NCBI GenBank assembly: GCA_964432985.1
Contig: CAYSPT010000080.1
Location: 1 to 21,906 of the forward strand
Length of the DNA stretch: 21,906 nt
Reading direction: 5' to 3'
Source of the DNA: CAYSPT01 sp964432985
GTDB taxonomy: Bacteria; Muiribacteriota; CAYSPT01
A program made the position numbers and the translations under genes. The notes under the pieces were generated by a model that saw nothing but the letters and a program-made list of their open reading frames with translations, was not told the origin of the DNA and made no database searches. Shown here in pieces: positions 15,155 to 21,906 of the stretch. Each line of letters starts with the position of its first letter. Within the stretch, counting starts at the first letter, position 1.

Positions 15155-17958
15155 TTAGAAACCGAAAAGGTCCTTGAGAAGCTCCTTGCCCTGGTCCTCC
15201 AGGACATCCTCTATATCTTTCTCTTCTTCCGGTTCTTTGGTCTGATCCCCGGTTTGGGTTTTGTCTCCGGTTTGATCGCCGCTTGCCGGCTGCTCGCCGG
15301 TTTTGGTCGTTGTTTCGGCGGGTGAATCGGCCGGCGCTTCCTCAGGCTCATCGTCCTTCCCGAAAAGCTTGTCCAGGAGCTTGGTGGTAATGGCCTGCTT
15401 CATCAGGCCCCCCAGGTCGGTGGAGAACTTCAGGTCCGTCACGGGACCGGAAAGCCCCAGCTTGAAAACAAGAGGCCTCCTGCCGGCGATCTTTTTGGCC
15501 ACCTTTTCCAGTTTTGTGCCCTTGAGGCCCGCCTGGGCCAGGGAAATACCCACATCGGCCTGGATGGTGGAATCGAAGCCCACGCTGCCGTTCCCGGTGA
15601 TTTGGATATTGTCGCCGCGGGCTGTAAGATCACTGGTTTTGATGCGGCCGCGGTCCAGGGCAAAACTGCCGGTTATGTTCTCATAGGCTTTCTCGGCGAT
15701 CCAGGGAACATCCAGGGTGGAGAGGAATTTACGCAGTCCCGGCATCTTGGAGAAGTTGGTGTTTTCCAGTTTAAGGTCGCCGCTTCCCAGCATGGCCTTC
15801 AGGTCGTTGCCGGTGCCCTTGATGTCGGCTGCCAGGTGCCCTTTGCCGGACAGGGCGAACAGCCAGCCCAGGTTGTCTTCGCTGAACGCGCCCAGGTCAA
15901 TCCCTTTGCCTTTTATCTTTGTTTCGTACTCTATGGGAGACTTGGAAAAATCGAAGGAGGAGTTGCCGGTCATGTTGCCCTGGAAGGTGGAAGCACGGAA
16001 CGACGGGACCTTCAGGATCATGTCCTTCATGGCGTAGTCGGCGGTAAGGTTGGTGAATCGGATCTTCAGCGACTCCACGCCTTCGCTGATCAGGGTGACC
16101 GTCCCCTGGCCGCCGGTGACCTTGCCGTTGATAACCGGCGAGGCCATGGTGCCGGTAATGGCGGACGTCACTCCCAGGGTGCCGTCCAGGGCCATGGTTT
16201 CCGGCATGTCCACGTGGCTGGAAACGTCTTTGAGGCTGAGCTTTTTCATCCCGGCGGTCATGTTCAGCTTGAGAGCGGTGAAATCCTTGATGGCGCCACG
16301 GGCCTCGATGAGGCTGGAACCGGCCTTGGCCGACAGGCTGTGTATGGAGACGGTACCGGCCAGCGCCGGGGTGATGGTCCCGTCCAGGGTCGCCTTGGCT
16401 GTCAGTCCCGTCAGCGGTTTAATCAGGTAGGGCTTCATCTGGAAGGTGCCTCCCGAAAGCGTCAGCCCGCCGTTCATGGTCATTCGATCCATACCGCCCT
16501 TGATGGTGAATTTGTCCACCTTCACCGTACCGGTGACAGTGGATGTTTCGAGTTTCTTGCGGACGTCGGCGGGCATCACCTTGAGCAGTTCCTGCGCGGT
16601 GGTGGTGCCGGGTACGGTGACATCGGTGGTCATGGAAATCGAGGCGGGCATGCCGAACATCGGCGGAATGATTGAAATTTTGGTGGCCGCCTGGATGGGG
16701 ATGGAACCGAGTTTACCGGTCAGGTTCCCGCCTTCGAAGGCCAGGCCGTTGAGCGCGATGGTCCCCGTCAGGTCCGTCAAGCGCTCCCCGAAACCCGGTA
16801 CGTCGAAGCTGGCGGACTTGAGGTCCGCCGAGAGACCGATCTCTGGTAATTTGAACTTCTCTAAATCCGGGAGCCCCCCGTCGTACGATCCGTTGATGAC
16901 CACGGCGCCGCCCGGGTTGAATCCCTTGAACGCGGCCATCTTGTCCTTCATGGCGGAAAACGTGCTCATGTAATCCATCAGCGGTCCCGCCTTGAGTTCG
17001 TCAGAGGTCCAGGTGCCCGATATCTTGGGATCGGCGAAGTTAAGCACCGTCCCCTTGGCTTTCAGGCTGCCCGCCGCTCCCAGCGGCAGGTCAAGCGATT
17101 TGAGCTCCAGCCCGGCGTCACCGAAGTTGCCGGAAGCGCTGATCCCGGTTAGCCGCAGTCCGAACATTGCCGGTAAAACCACCGTGAGATCGCTCACGGA
17201 GAAATCCATAACCGAGGTGAGAATCCCCTGTTTCGAGGACATGGAAACGGTGAGGTCGAGGGTGCCCGCCTCGGGCTGCAACATGCTCTTGAAGGCCGTC
17301 ATAGCCTGATTCAGGGACGTCACGTCGGGCACCCTGGCTTTCATCTCCATGCTCGGTCCGTTGTCCGGTTTCATGCGCGCTTTAGCGGAAATGTCCGCCA
17401 CCAGCGGGGCGGTCATCTTCCCCTTAACCTCGGTATCGCTGTCGAAGAAGCCGTCGTGGGAGATGACGGAACCGCTGACTTCCTTGAAGACCATCTCCTG
17501 TCCCGGGAAAAACACGTCGTCACTGAAAATCANNNNNNNNNNNNNNNNNNNNNNNNNNNNNNNNNNNNNNNNNNNNNNNNNNNNNNNNNNNNNNNNNNNN
17601 NNNNNNNNNNNNNNNNNNNNNNNNNNNNNNNNTCCATGCGGGTAACGATGGTTTTGCCGAACAGCATGGGGAGGAGCCGGTACGAGAGCTCCATCCGCTC
17701 GATGCTCATCTCGGGTTTGCTTAAGTCGCCGCCGGGGGGAGCAATTTTCACCTGGTAGGCGTTGATCCCGCTGGTCAGGCTACCGTCCACGTTCTTCAGG
17801 GACACTTTCCGTCCCAGGGAGTACTCCAGGTTCCCGACGAACATCCTGCCCGCCGCCTCGTAGCGGGCGGGGCTCATGGCGAGGATGAGCACTCCCACTC
17901 CCAGTACTACGAAAACGGCAACAATAATCCCGATAACGATTTTCTTTGATTTGGCCAT
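15155..17958 (-). CDS. AsmA-family envelope protein (interrupted by an assembly gap)
   Basis: At least about 900 residues are visible: 108 before the gap at 17533-17632 and about 790 after it. An N-terminal membrane anchor (KKIVIGIIVAVFVVLGVGVLIL, residues about 5-26) is followed by an AsmA-type start (GRMFVGNLEYSLGRKVSLKNVDGSL). The long body is made of repetitive beta strands (for example LNGLAFEGGNLTG, ITGTMASPVINGKVTGGQG), as in the AsmA/TamB/YhdP beta-taco proteins that bridge the periplasm and affect lipid transport or outer-membrane assembly. The C-terminal AsmA signature GDLKLENTNFSKMPGLRKFL, then a low-complexity Gln/Thr/Glu linker with repeated GDQT, ends in a short amphipathic helix (EDQGKELLKDLFGF). 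A strong sigma-70 promoter lies upstream. The two parts are not in one frame across 100 N, so the true gap length is unknown. Confidence 0.9.
17533..17632. other. Assembly gap inside the AsmA-like gene
   Basis: Exactly 100 N, a placeholder length. Unlike the first two gaps, the flanks do not repeat each other. The reading frames on either side differ under 100 N, so the missing length is not 100 (more precisely, not 1 modulo 3). Confidence 0.85.
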
Positions 17959-18048
17959 GTGATGGTATCCTGCCTCTCTGAAATAGCCGCCGACAGGCGC
18001 CGCCGGACGGCAGAAGAACGGTGTATCTAAAAAAAAGCGGTTTAGTAA

Positions 18049-18077
18049 ACTATAACGAATAATCTAACAAGTTTCAA
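18049..18077 (-). promoter_or_regulatory. Sigma-70 promoter of the AsmA-like gene
   Basis: On the minus strand, TTGAAA (18072-18077), a 17-bp spacer and TATAGT (18049-18054) each match 5 of 6 consensus bases. The predicted transcript start is about 85 nt before the ATG at 17958. Confidence 0.65.
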
Positions 18078-18169
18078 TGGCAGCGGATGTGAAATACGGA
18101 AAAGGAACAACCAGAGAACGCTGTAAAGCTCCGTACTTATACCATGGGGAGTGGCCATTATTCCATAAC

Positions 18170-18221
18170 AAAAAAACCGCACATTTTCATGCGCCGTTGG
18201 TGCAACGCATGAAATATGCGG
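18170..18221 (-). terminator. Rho-independent terminator after the small membrane protein gene
   Basis: CCGCACATTTTCATGCG (18177-18193) pairs with CGCATGAAATATGCGG (18206-18221) in a long stem with a single bulge or mismatch and a 12-nt loop. On the minus strand it is followed by seven T. It lies about 54 bp past the stop of the gene at 18275. Confidence 0.85.
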
Positions 18222-18274
18222 TTTACATATTATTAACAGGAATCCCCGTTATCAGGACTATGGAAACACAACCG

Positions 18275-18640
18275 CTACATATCGTCGGCAGCTTCCCTGG
18301 TTATCTTAGCTGGCTTATCGAAAGACTTGAGAAGCGCATATATGATACCGGCGACCATCAAACCCGGGATAATACAACTAATAACCGCGGCTGTTCCGGT
18401 TCCGGCTACAATATAAAGCAAGCCGAAGGTCCCGATACCGTACATAAGGGCTAATGTACGATGCGAGCCTTCTTTCATGGCTTCCTTCGCGATTTCATCT
18501 CTGGAGGTCGCCGTTTTGGTGTTCGCTGCTTTGGCGGGTGCTCCCGGTTGTACTGCCAGTATGACCGTCAGAAACGAAAGCATGAGGAGAACTGCCAGAA
18601 TACGCCAGCAGGGATTAGATGAATACAAGAACATCGTCAT
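18275..18640 (-). CDS. Small membrane protein, unknown function
   Basis: The start is taken at ATG 18640 (121 residues), with AGGAAAGG about 10 nt upstream; an in-frame TTG at 18649 is less likely. An N-terminal signal or anchor (about residues 13-30, ILAVLLMLSFLTVILAV, ending PAKAA) is followed by a Thr/Lys/Glu-rich linker (NTKTATSRDEIAKEAMKEG). A hydrophobic hairpin then spans about residues 64-105 (LMYGIGTFGLLYIVAGTG, then AAVISCIIPGLMVAGIIYALL), and a charged tail ends in AADDM. No family recognised. A strong terminator follows, so it is probably a single-gene unit. Confidence 0.7.
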   Translation of the reverse strand: MTMFLYSSNPCWRILAVLLMLSFLTVILAVQPGAPAKAANTKTATSRDEIAKEAMKEGSHRTLALMYGIGTFGLLYIVAGTGTAAVISCIIPGLMVAGIIYALLKSFDKPAKITREAADDM

Positions 18641-18780
18641 ATTAGACAAACCTTTCCTATGAGGTCGACTGCATTCTAATCGGCCCCTCGATAAATGTAT
18701 AGTTATTTATTTATGAATTGTTACAAAGCAGACGGCGCCTTGATCGGAGGATCCACACAACCATAGAAAGCCGGTATGGA

Positions 18781-18838
18781 TTGCCCGGTCAAGCCGGGCA
18801 ATGACTGTCCGGATCACTGCGTCCGGATCACTGCGTCC
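18781..18838. repeat. Dispersed-type palindromic repeat plus 14-bp tandem repeat at a gap edge
   Basis: TTGCCCGG-tcaag-CCGGGCAA (18781-18801) is a perfect 8-bp hairpin within CGGTCAAGCCGGGCAATGAC. Its reverse translation, VIARLDRAIHTG, is a string seen in many genomes where this intergenic repeat has been mis-annotated as protein. Next to it, GGATCACTGCGTCC occurs twice in tandem (18811-18824, 18825-18838) right up to the Ns. A multi-copy repeat is a natural reason for the assembly break here. Confidence 0.7.
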
Positions 18839-18840
18839 GG

Positions 18841-18940
18841 NNNNNNNNNNNNNNNNNNNNNNNNNNNNNNNNNNNNNNNNNNNNNNNNNNNNNNNNNNNN
18901 NNNNNNNNNNNNNNNNNNNNNNNNNNNNNNNNNNNNNNNN
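18841..18940. other. Assembly gap between a repeat and the PQQ lipoprotein gene
   Basis: Exactly 100 N. The left flank is repeat DNA and the right flank is mid-gene, so the join hides the 3' end of the PQQ gene and an unknown length of intergenic sequence. Confidence 0.85.
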
Positions 18941-19923
18941 GCGTCGCCCAGCAGCAGCAGCCATTTGCCGTCAATCCGGGTCAATACCGGGGCTCCTCCC
19001 ATTCTTCCCGCCATGACGCGTTTCCAGTAAAACTCGCCGGTGGACAGGTTTATGGCGTACACGGTACCGGATGACATGGCCCCGATGCCCACGGGCGCCG
19101 GCCCGTCGGGCAGTACCATTACCCCGGTGACCGGGGAGTCGTCCAGGTGAATCTGTTTGACCAGGGTGCCGTTGTCGGACCGGTACAGGAACAGGGAGGC
19201 GTCCCGGTAGTTGCGGATGGCTTTACGGTCGGCGTTGTACATGGGAACCAGCAGGTACTCTATTCCATCACGCTGGTAGACGGTCAAATCGCCGGACTGG
19301 GAAGCGAAGCTCGTGTAGCTCCATGGCATGGTTTCGTGCTTCCAGATGACTTCACCGTCATCCGCGTTGAGGCAATACACGGACCGGTCGCCGGAAGCCA
19401 CGAAGACCCGATTCCCATCTGCACTGAGGACCGGTGTGGCGGTGACCGGCCCGCCGGTGCTGCGATCCCACATCCGTCGTCCGCTTTCAAGGTCCAGAGC
19501 GTAGATATTACGGTCATAGGAGCCAAATATCACCAGTCCGCCGGTATCCCGGGGCACGAACACGGCATTGCGGGAGAAAACGGTTACCCCTTCCAGGTAC
19601 TCGAACACCAGGTTCTGAAGCTTGAAGGTCCAGGCCGGTTCGAACATTTTGGGAAGCGCTTTCATCTGCCGCCATCCGCGGTGCAGAGGATCACCCTGGA
19701 AGCACTGCCAGGTTCCGGCCTCGGGGGCCCGCTCCGCTGTCTCCACCAGCGGAATGAACACCGCCGGCGGGATGGCGGTAAACAACCCACTGTCAACTCC
19801 GCACCCCGATATCAGGCCCAGACAGAGTGTTACCAGCAGTAAGAAAGCAAGAAACACCGGGCAGTATGGCGCCGGGCATATCGCTGTCACGTTCAATTTA
19901 TGCAAAAATGATACTCGGTTCAC
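18941..19923 (-). CDS. PQQ-type beta-propeller lipoprotein (3' end lost in a gap)
   Basis: About 327 residues are visible. The signal sequence ends in a lipobox, LISGC, with Cys41 as lipidation site, so the mature protein should be a membrane-anchored lipoprotein. The body has repeating beta-propeller blades: FGSYDRNIYALDLESGRRMW, then ADGNRVFVASGDRSVYCLNA with DGEVIWKHE, and SGTVYAINLSTGEFYWKR. These are PQQ/BamB-like repeats of form (V/I)YALD..TG...W. The start is GTG with GGTGGAGAG 6 nt upstream. At least one blade should follow beyond the gap; the apparent reading into the left flank (PDAVIRTQ) is repeat DNA, not the native end. Such proteins act as scaffolds or outer-membrane assembly factors, or as quinoprotein-like domains; no PQQ-binding residues can be judged here. 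It diverges from the SUMF1-like gene. Confidence 0.85.
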
Positions 19924-19950
19924 CGAATTCTCTCCACCTGCGGTTTAATT

Positions 19951-19990
19951 ACTCAGTAGTACTCCCGCTCACTCAATAGTACACTCGCTC
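19951..19990. repeat. Two 20-bp tandem repeats at the PQQ gene's transcript start
   Basis: ACTCAGTAGTACTCCCGCTC (19951-19970) is followed directly by ACTCAATAGTACACTCGCTC (19971-19990), with three differences. The pair lies immediately downstream of the -10 box of the minus-strand promoter, a position where a repressor could block transcription. Confidence 0.7.
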
Positions 19991-20019
19991 ATTATACCCG
20001 CCGCGGGCGATCGGGGCAA
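19991..20019 (-). promoter_or_regulatory. Sigma-70 promoter of the PQQ lipoprotein gene
   Basis: On the minus strand, TTGCCC (20014-20019; 4 of 6), a 17-bp spacer and a perfect TATAAT (19991-19996) put the start about 60 nt before the GTG at 19923. Confidence 0.55.
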
Positions 20020-20204
20020 AATAAAGCGATCATGATACGCTGGGAACCACATGTTCTCTTGTAGGGTTGTTCTAAAAAAGGGAACAACTTGTATAACCCA
20101 CCTATATCAGCGCGTCATTGGAGCGTAGCGCTATGGGGGCGCAGCGCCAGGAGGAGGTGGCGCCACGAGGGCATAGTTTGCCTGCTGCGGTTATGCGGCC
20201 GGTT

Positions 20205-20234
20205 TTGTCATACGAAATACTTCAATGATATAAT
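20205..20234 (+). promoter_or_regulatory. Sigma-70 promoter of the SUMF1-like gene
   Basis: TTGTCA (20205-20210; 5 of 6), an 18-bp spacer and a perfect TATAAT (20229-20234) lie about 63 bp before the ATG at 20297. Confidence 0.65.
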
Positions 20235-20296
20235 CCTGCTGCAGGCTGGATGGCGCTGCGTTTTGATTAAGATTTGATTGAGAAAGGATTTTCTCC

Positions 20297-21256
20297 ATGT
20301 CTTCGTTTAGGAGCCGGTTGGGAAAGCACCGGCGGCGCTGGGGCCCATGGCGGCGGCGCGTGCTGGTGGTCCTGTTGTTCGTCTTGATGGCTGGAAGAGT
20401 CATGGCCCGTCCTCCGATCATGGGCAAAACCGCGGTTCTGATACAGGTGTCCCGCGTGGACGATCCCGCGGTCAGGCTGGAAATAAAGCAGAATGTGCTG
20501 CTTGGCAATATCAGCTCCGAGCAGGAACTGCACCGGGCCATCAACCGCTACCTGTGGGATTCCCGGGGGAAGCACACCCACCCCCTGCTCAACGAATGGG
20601 GGATGGAGCTGGTGTACATCCCGGCGGGCTCGTTCGCCATGGGCAGCAGTGAAGGCTACCGGGACGAAACCCCGGTGCACGATGTCACCATTCCCGACGG
20701 TTTTTACCTGGGCAAATACGAGGTGACCCAGGAGCAGTGGGTGGCGGTCATGGACTACAACAACAGCTACTTCACTGGCAACGACCTCCCGGTGGAGAAA
20801 GTGGCCTGGCTGGAAATACAGGAGTTTCTCAAGCGGTTGAACGCCCGGGAGAACGGCAGGGGAAGCTATTCTCTCCCGTCGGAGCAGGAGTGGGAGTACG
20901 CCTGCCGGGCCGGGTCCGACACCCGGTACTTCTGGGGAGACGATTTTGACGATACCCGGGCGTGGTGTCGGGAAAACAGCGGTGAGCAGACGCATCCCGT
21001 GGGCTCGGCCGCCGCCAACAACTGGGGGCTCCACGACATGGCGGGCAATGTCTCCGAGTGGTGCGGCACCATGTACTGCGCCTACCCGGGGAGCGACTGG
21101 GAACCGGTGCAGGATGCGCGGCCGACCCCCGTGGTCCGCGGCGGGCACTGGCGTAGCAGCCCCGGGTCGCTGCGCTCCGCCAACCGCTCACGTCTCTGGG
21201 AGCACTACCGCCTGTCCTTCACGGGATTCCGGCTGAAGTACACAGTCAAACCCTGA
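20297..21256 (+). CDS. Secreted SUMF1/FGE-fold protein without catalytic cysteines
   Basis: This is a 319-residue protein. An Arg-rich N-terminus and hydrophobic core (about residues 20-36, VLVVLLFVLMAG, likely cut after VMA) indicate export. Residues about 100-318 form a formylglycine-generating-enzyme-like domain: MELVYIPAGSFAMGSSEG, ETPVHDVTIPDGFYLGKYEVTQEQW, YSLPSEQEWEYACRAG, NNWGLHDMAGNVSEW, VVRGGHW (279-285) and FTGFRL near the end. In true FGE two cysteines follow the GGSF motif. Here the corresponding segment reads RSSPGSLRSANRS, with Ser287 at the first position and no cysteine, so sulfatase activation is unlikely. Such variants often act as binding or structural domains, or as other SUMF1-type enzymes. 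GAGAAAGGA lies 8 nt before the ATG. Residues about 40-98 are unassigned. Confidence 0.9.
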   Translation: MSSFRSRLGKHRRRWGPWRRRVLVVLLFVLMAGRVMARPPIMGKTAVLIQVSRVDDPAVRLEIKQNVLLGNISSEQELHRAINRYLWDSRGKHTHPLLNEWGMELVYIPAGSFAMGSSEGYRDETPVHDVTIPDGFYLGKYEVTQEQWVAVMDYNNSYFTGNDLPVEKVAWLEIQEFLKRLNARENGRGSYSLPSEQEWEYACRAGSDTRYFWGDDFDDTRAWCRENSGEQTHPVGSAAANNWGLHDMAGNVSEWCGTMYCAYPGSDWEPVQDARPTPVVRGGHWRSSPGSLRSANRSRLWEHYRLSFTGFRLKYTVKP

Positions 21257-21412
21257 TAAATCATCATGGCAAAAGCAAAGATATATATAACATTAGCTGG
21301 CACGTAGCCGGGCGGTCATGAAGGTTTATCCACCATAAAAGATAGTACGCCTTACCGGTGCTGACGATCATTTGCATAGGTTGCGCAGGATGGAAATTGA
21401 CGGCCGGGAGCC

Positions 21413-21906
21413 CTACCAGTCGGATTCCCCGGAGTTTTTTCTGAGAACGTCGTACACCTGGCCGGCCAGGTCGATAAACCGGCTCATTTCATGCGGTTCC
21501 ATGCGCTTGTTGTGGTAGTAGACGATGAGGTGGTTGCCGATCCCATCAACCGACAAGTCAGGGTTCCGCTCGAAGAATGTGATGACGTTTATATCGAACA
21601 GGCGGCGGATGGCTTCTTCATCGGTGCCCCTGAGCAGGTACTGCCCGGAGAAGGTGGGATGCCGCGTAAAATCAATATCCTGGTAGCCCACCATGGAGGC
21701 GATCTTGTGATATAACTTCTCCGGGCGCAGGTTGAATTCCGGCAGATCCAGTCCGACCGGGTAAAAACGCGCCACCGTTTGCCTGAACAACCTGGCACTC
21801 TTACCACCGCTGATGATATATCGATAATCGAAGACCGCCATCCCGGTTTCGTTTCTCTCCCCGGTCATTACGTTGAGCGCTTCACGGCTGTGTCCCAGGG
21901 TGAAAA
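21413..21906 (-). CDS. Unknown protein, C-terminal part (runs off the window)
   Basis: The frame is open to the right edge, so the ATG at 21868 is probably internal; FTLGHSREALNV precedes it in frame. Visible features are MAVFDYRYIISGGKSARLFRQTVARFYP, then LDLPEFNLRPEKLYHKIASMVGYQDIDF, TFSGQYLLRGTDEEAIRRLFD and FFERNPDLSVDGIGNHLIVYYHNKR. This order resembles a conserved bacterial protein of unknown function that carries an F-DYRY...RQTV core. No membrane segment is visible in this part. It converges with the SUMF1-like gene across 156 bp in which I see no clear terminator. Confidence 0.75.
   Translation of the reverse strand, partial: FTLGHSREALNVMTGERNETGMAVFDYRYIISGGKSARLFRQTVARFYPVGLDLPEFNLRPEKLYHKIASMVGYQDIDFTRHPTFSGQYLLRGTDEEAIRRLFDINVITFFERNPDLSVDGIGNHLIVYYHNKRMEPHEMSRFIDLAGQVYDVLRKNSGESDW

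Larger units (their letters stand above)
17959..18274. other. Intergenic region upstream of the AsmA-like gene
   Basis: This 316-bp stretch has no convincing gene. It holds the AsmA-like gene's promoter (18049-18077), a run of nine A at about 18029-18037 in its leader, and the terminator of the next minus-strand gene (18170-18221). The bases between promoter and terminator (about 18080-18165) show nothing I can name. Confidence 0.5.
19924..20296. other. Divergent intergenic region (PQQ lipoprotein / SUMF1-like)
   Basis: This 373-bp stretch has no gene I can support. It contains a promoter in each direction (19991-20019 minus, 20205-20234 plus), a 20-bp tandem repeat at the minus-strand transcript start, and a GC-rich patch with short GGCGC/GCGCC inverted repeats (about 20120-20165). 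Confidence 0.55.

Noticed and set aside
15602..16675. 357-residue plus-strand open frame.
   Set aside because: It is a Gly/His-rich antisense shadow of the AsmA-like gene.
18707..18840. Peptide VIARLDRAIHTG as a coding gene.
   Set aside because: This is the translation of a dispersed intergenic palindromic repeat, a known source of false genes.
1..21906. CRISPR array, tRNA, rRNA, c-di-GMP or other known riboswitch.
   Set aside because: None of their conserved patterns was found on reading; the tandem repeats present lack spacers.

Overview
The window is a GC-rich bacterial scaffold carrying four runs of exactly 100 N, so it looks like a draft or metagenome assembly. An AsmA-family envelope protein, a PQQ-type lipoprotein with a lipobox, and many signal peptides and membrane anchors point to a Gram-negative (diderm) bacterium. 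Nothing in the sequence fixes the phylum; an uncultured deltaproteobacterium-like lineage is only a guess. I see no rRNA, tRNA, CRISPR array, phage genes or transposase.

Layout. Positions 1-221 hold the 3' end of a plus-strand gene, which overlaps the tail of a convergent secreted TPR-like protein (152-1429, minus). A secreted protein with a candidate Cys-His-Asp hydrolase domain follows (1659-2619). Next is a gene-free, palindrome-rich 490 bp stretch, then a membrane-anchored C45-type (acyltransferase-like) Ntn hydrolase (3110-5050). A large secreted LysM / alpha-beta-hydrolase / cysteine-hydrolase fusion (5085-7335, minus) diverges from a secreted peptidylarginine deiminase (PAD) of the vertebrate/cyanobacterial type (7620-9521). 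A UMF1-family MFS transporter and a divergent S51/class-I-GATase-like protein form a two-gene unit (9763-12408). On the minus strand, reading right to left, come an AsmA-like protein, a DUF167 protein and an AAA_14/DUF4143 ATPase, then two small proteins. The right part holds a small membrane protein, a PQQ beta-propeller lipoprotein cut by a gap, a secreted SUMF1-like protein without catalytic cysteines, and the 3' part of an unknown gene that runs off the window.

How the genes may fit together. Most products act outside the cytoplasm, and several are predicted to act on amide or ester bonds or on side chains: the PAD, the C45 hydrolase, and two proteins that share a paralogous Cys-His-Asp domain with identical residue spacing. 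The most notable gene is the PAD, which keeps all four catalytic residues of the animal enzyme, a PAD_M-like acidic calcium-binding region and an export signal. That these genes form one functional system is inference from position only.

Assembly. At two of the four gaps the flanks repeat each other (33 bp and 24 bp), and collapsing the duplicate plus the Ns restores one reading frame. These two are probably scaffolding artefacts rather than missing sequence. The other two gaps hide real sequence: part of the AsmA gene and the 3' end of the PQQ gene.
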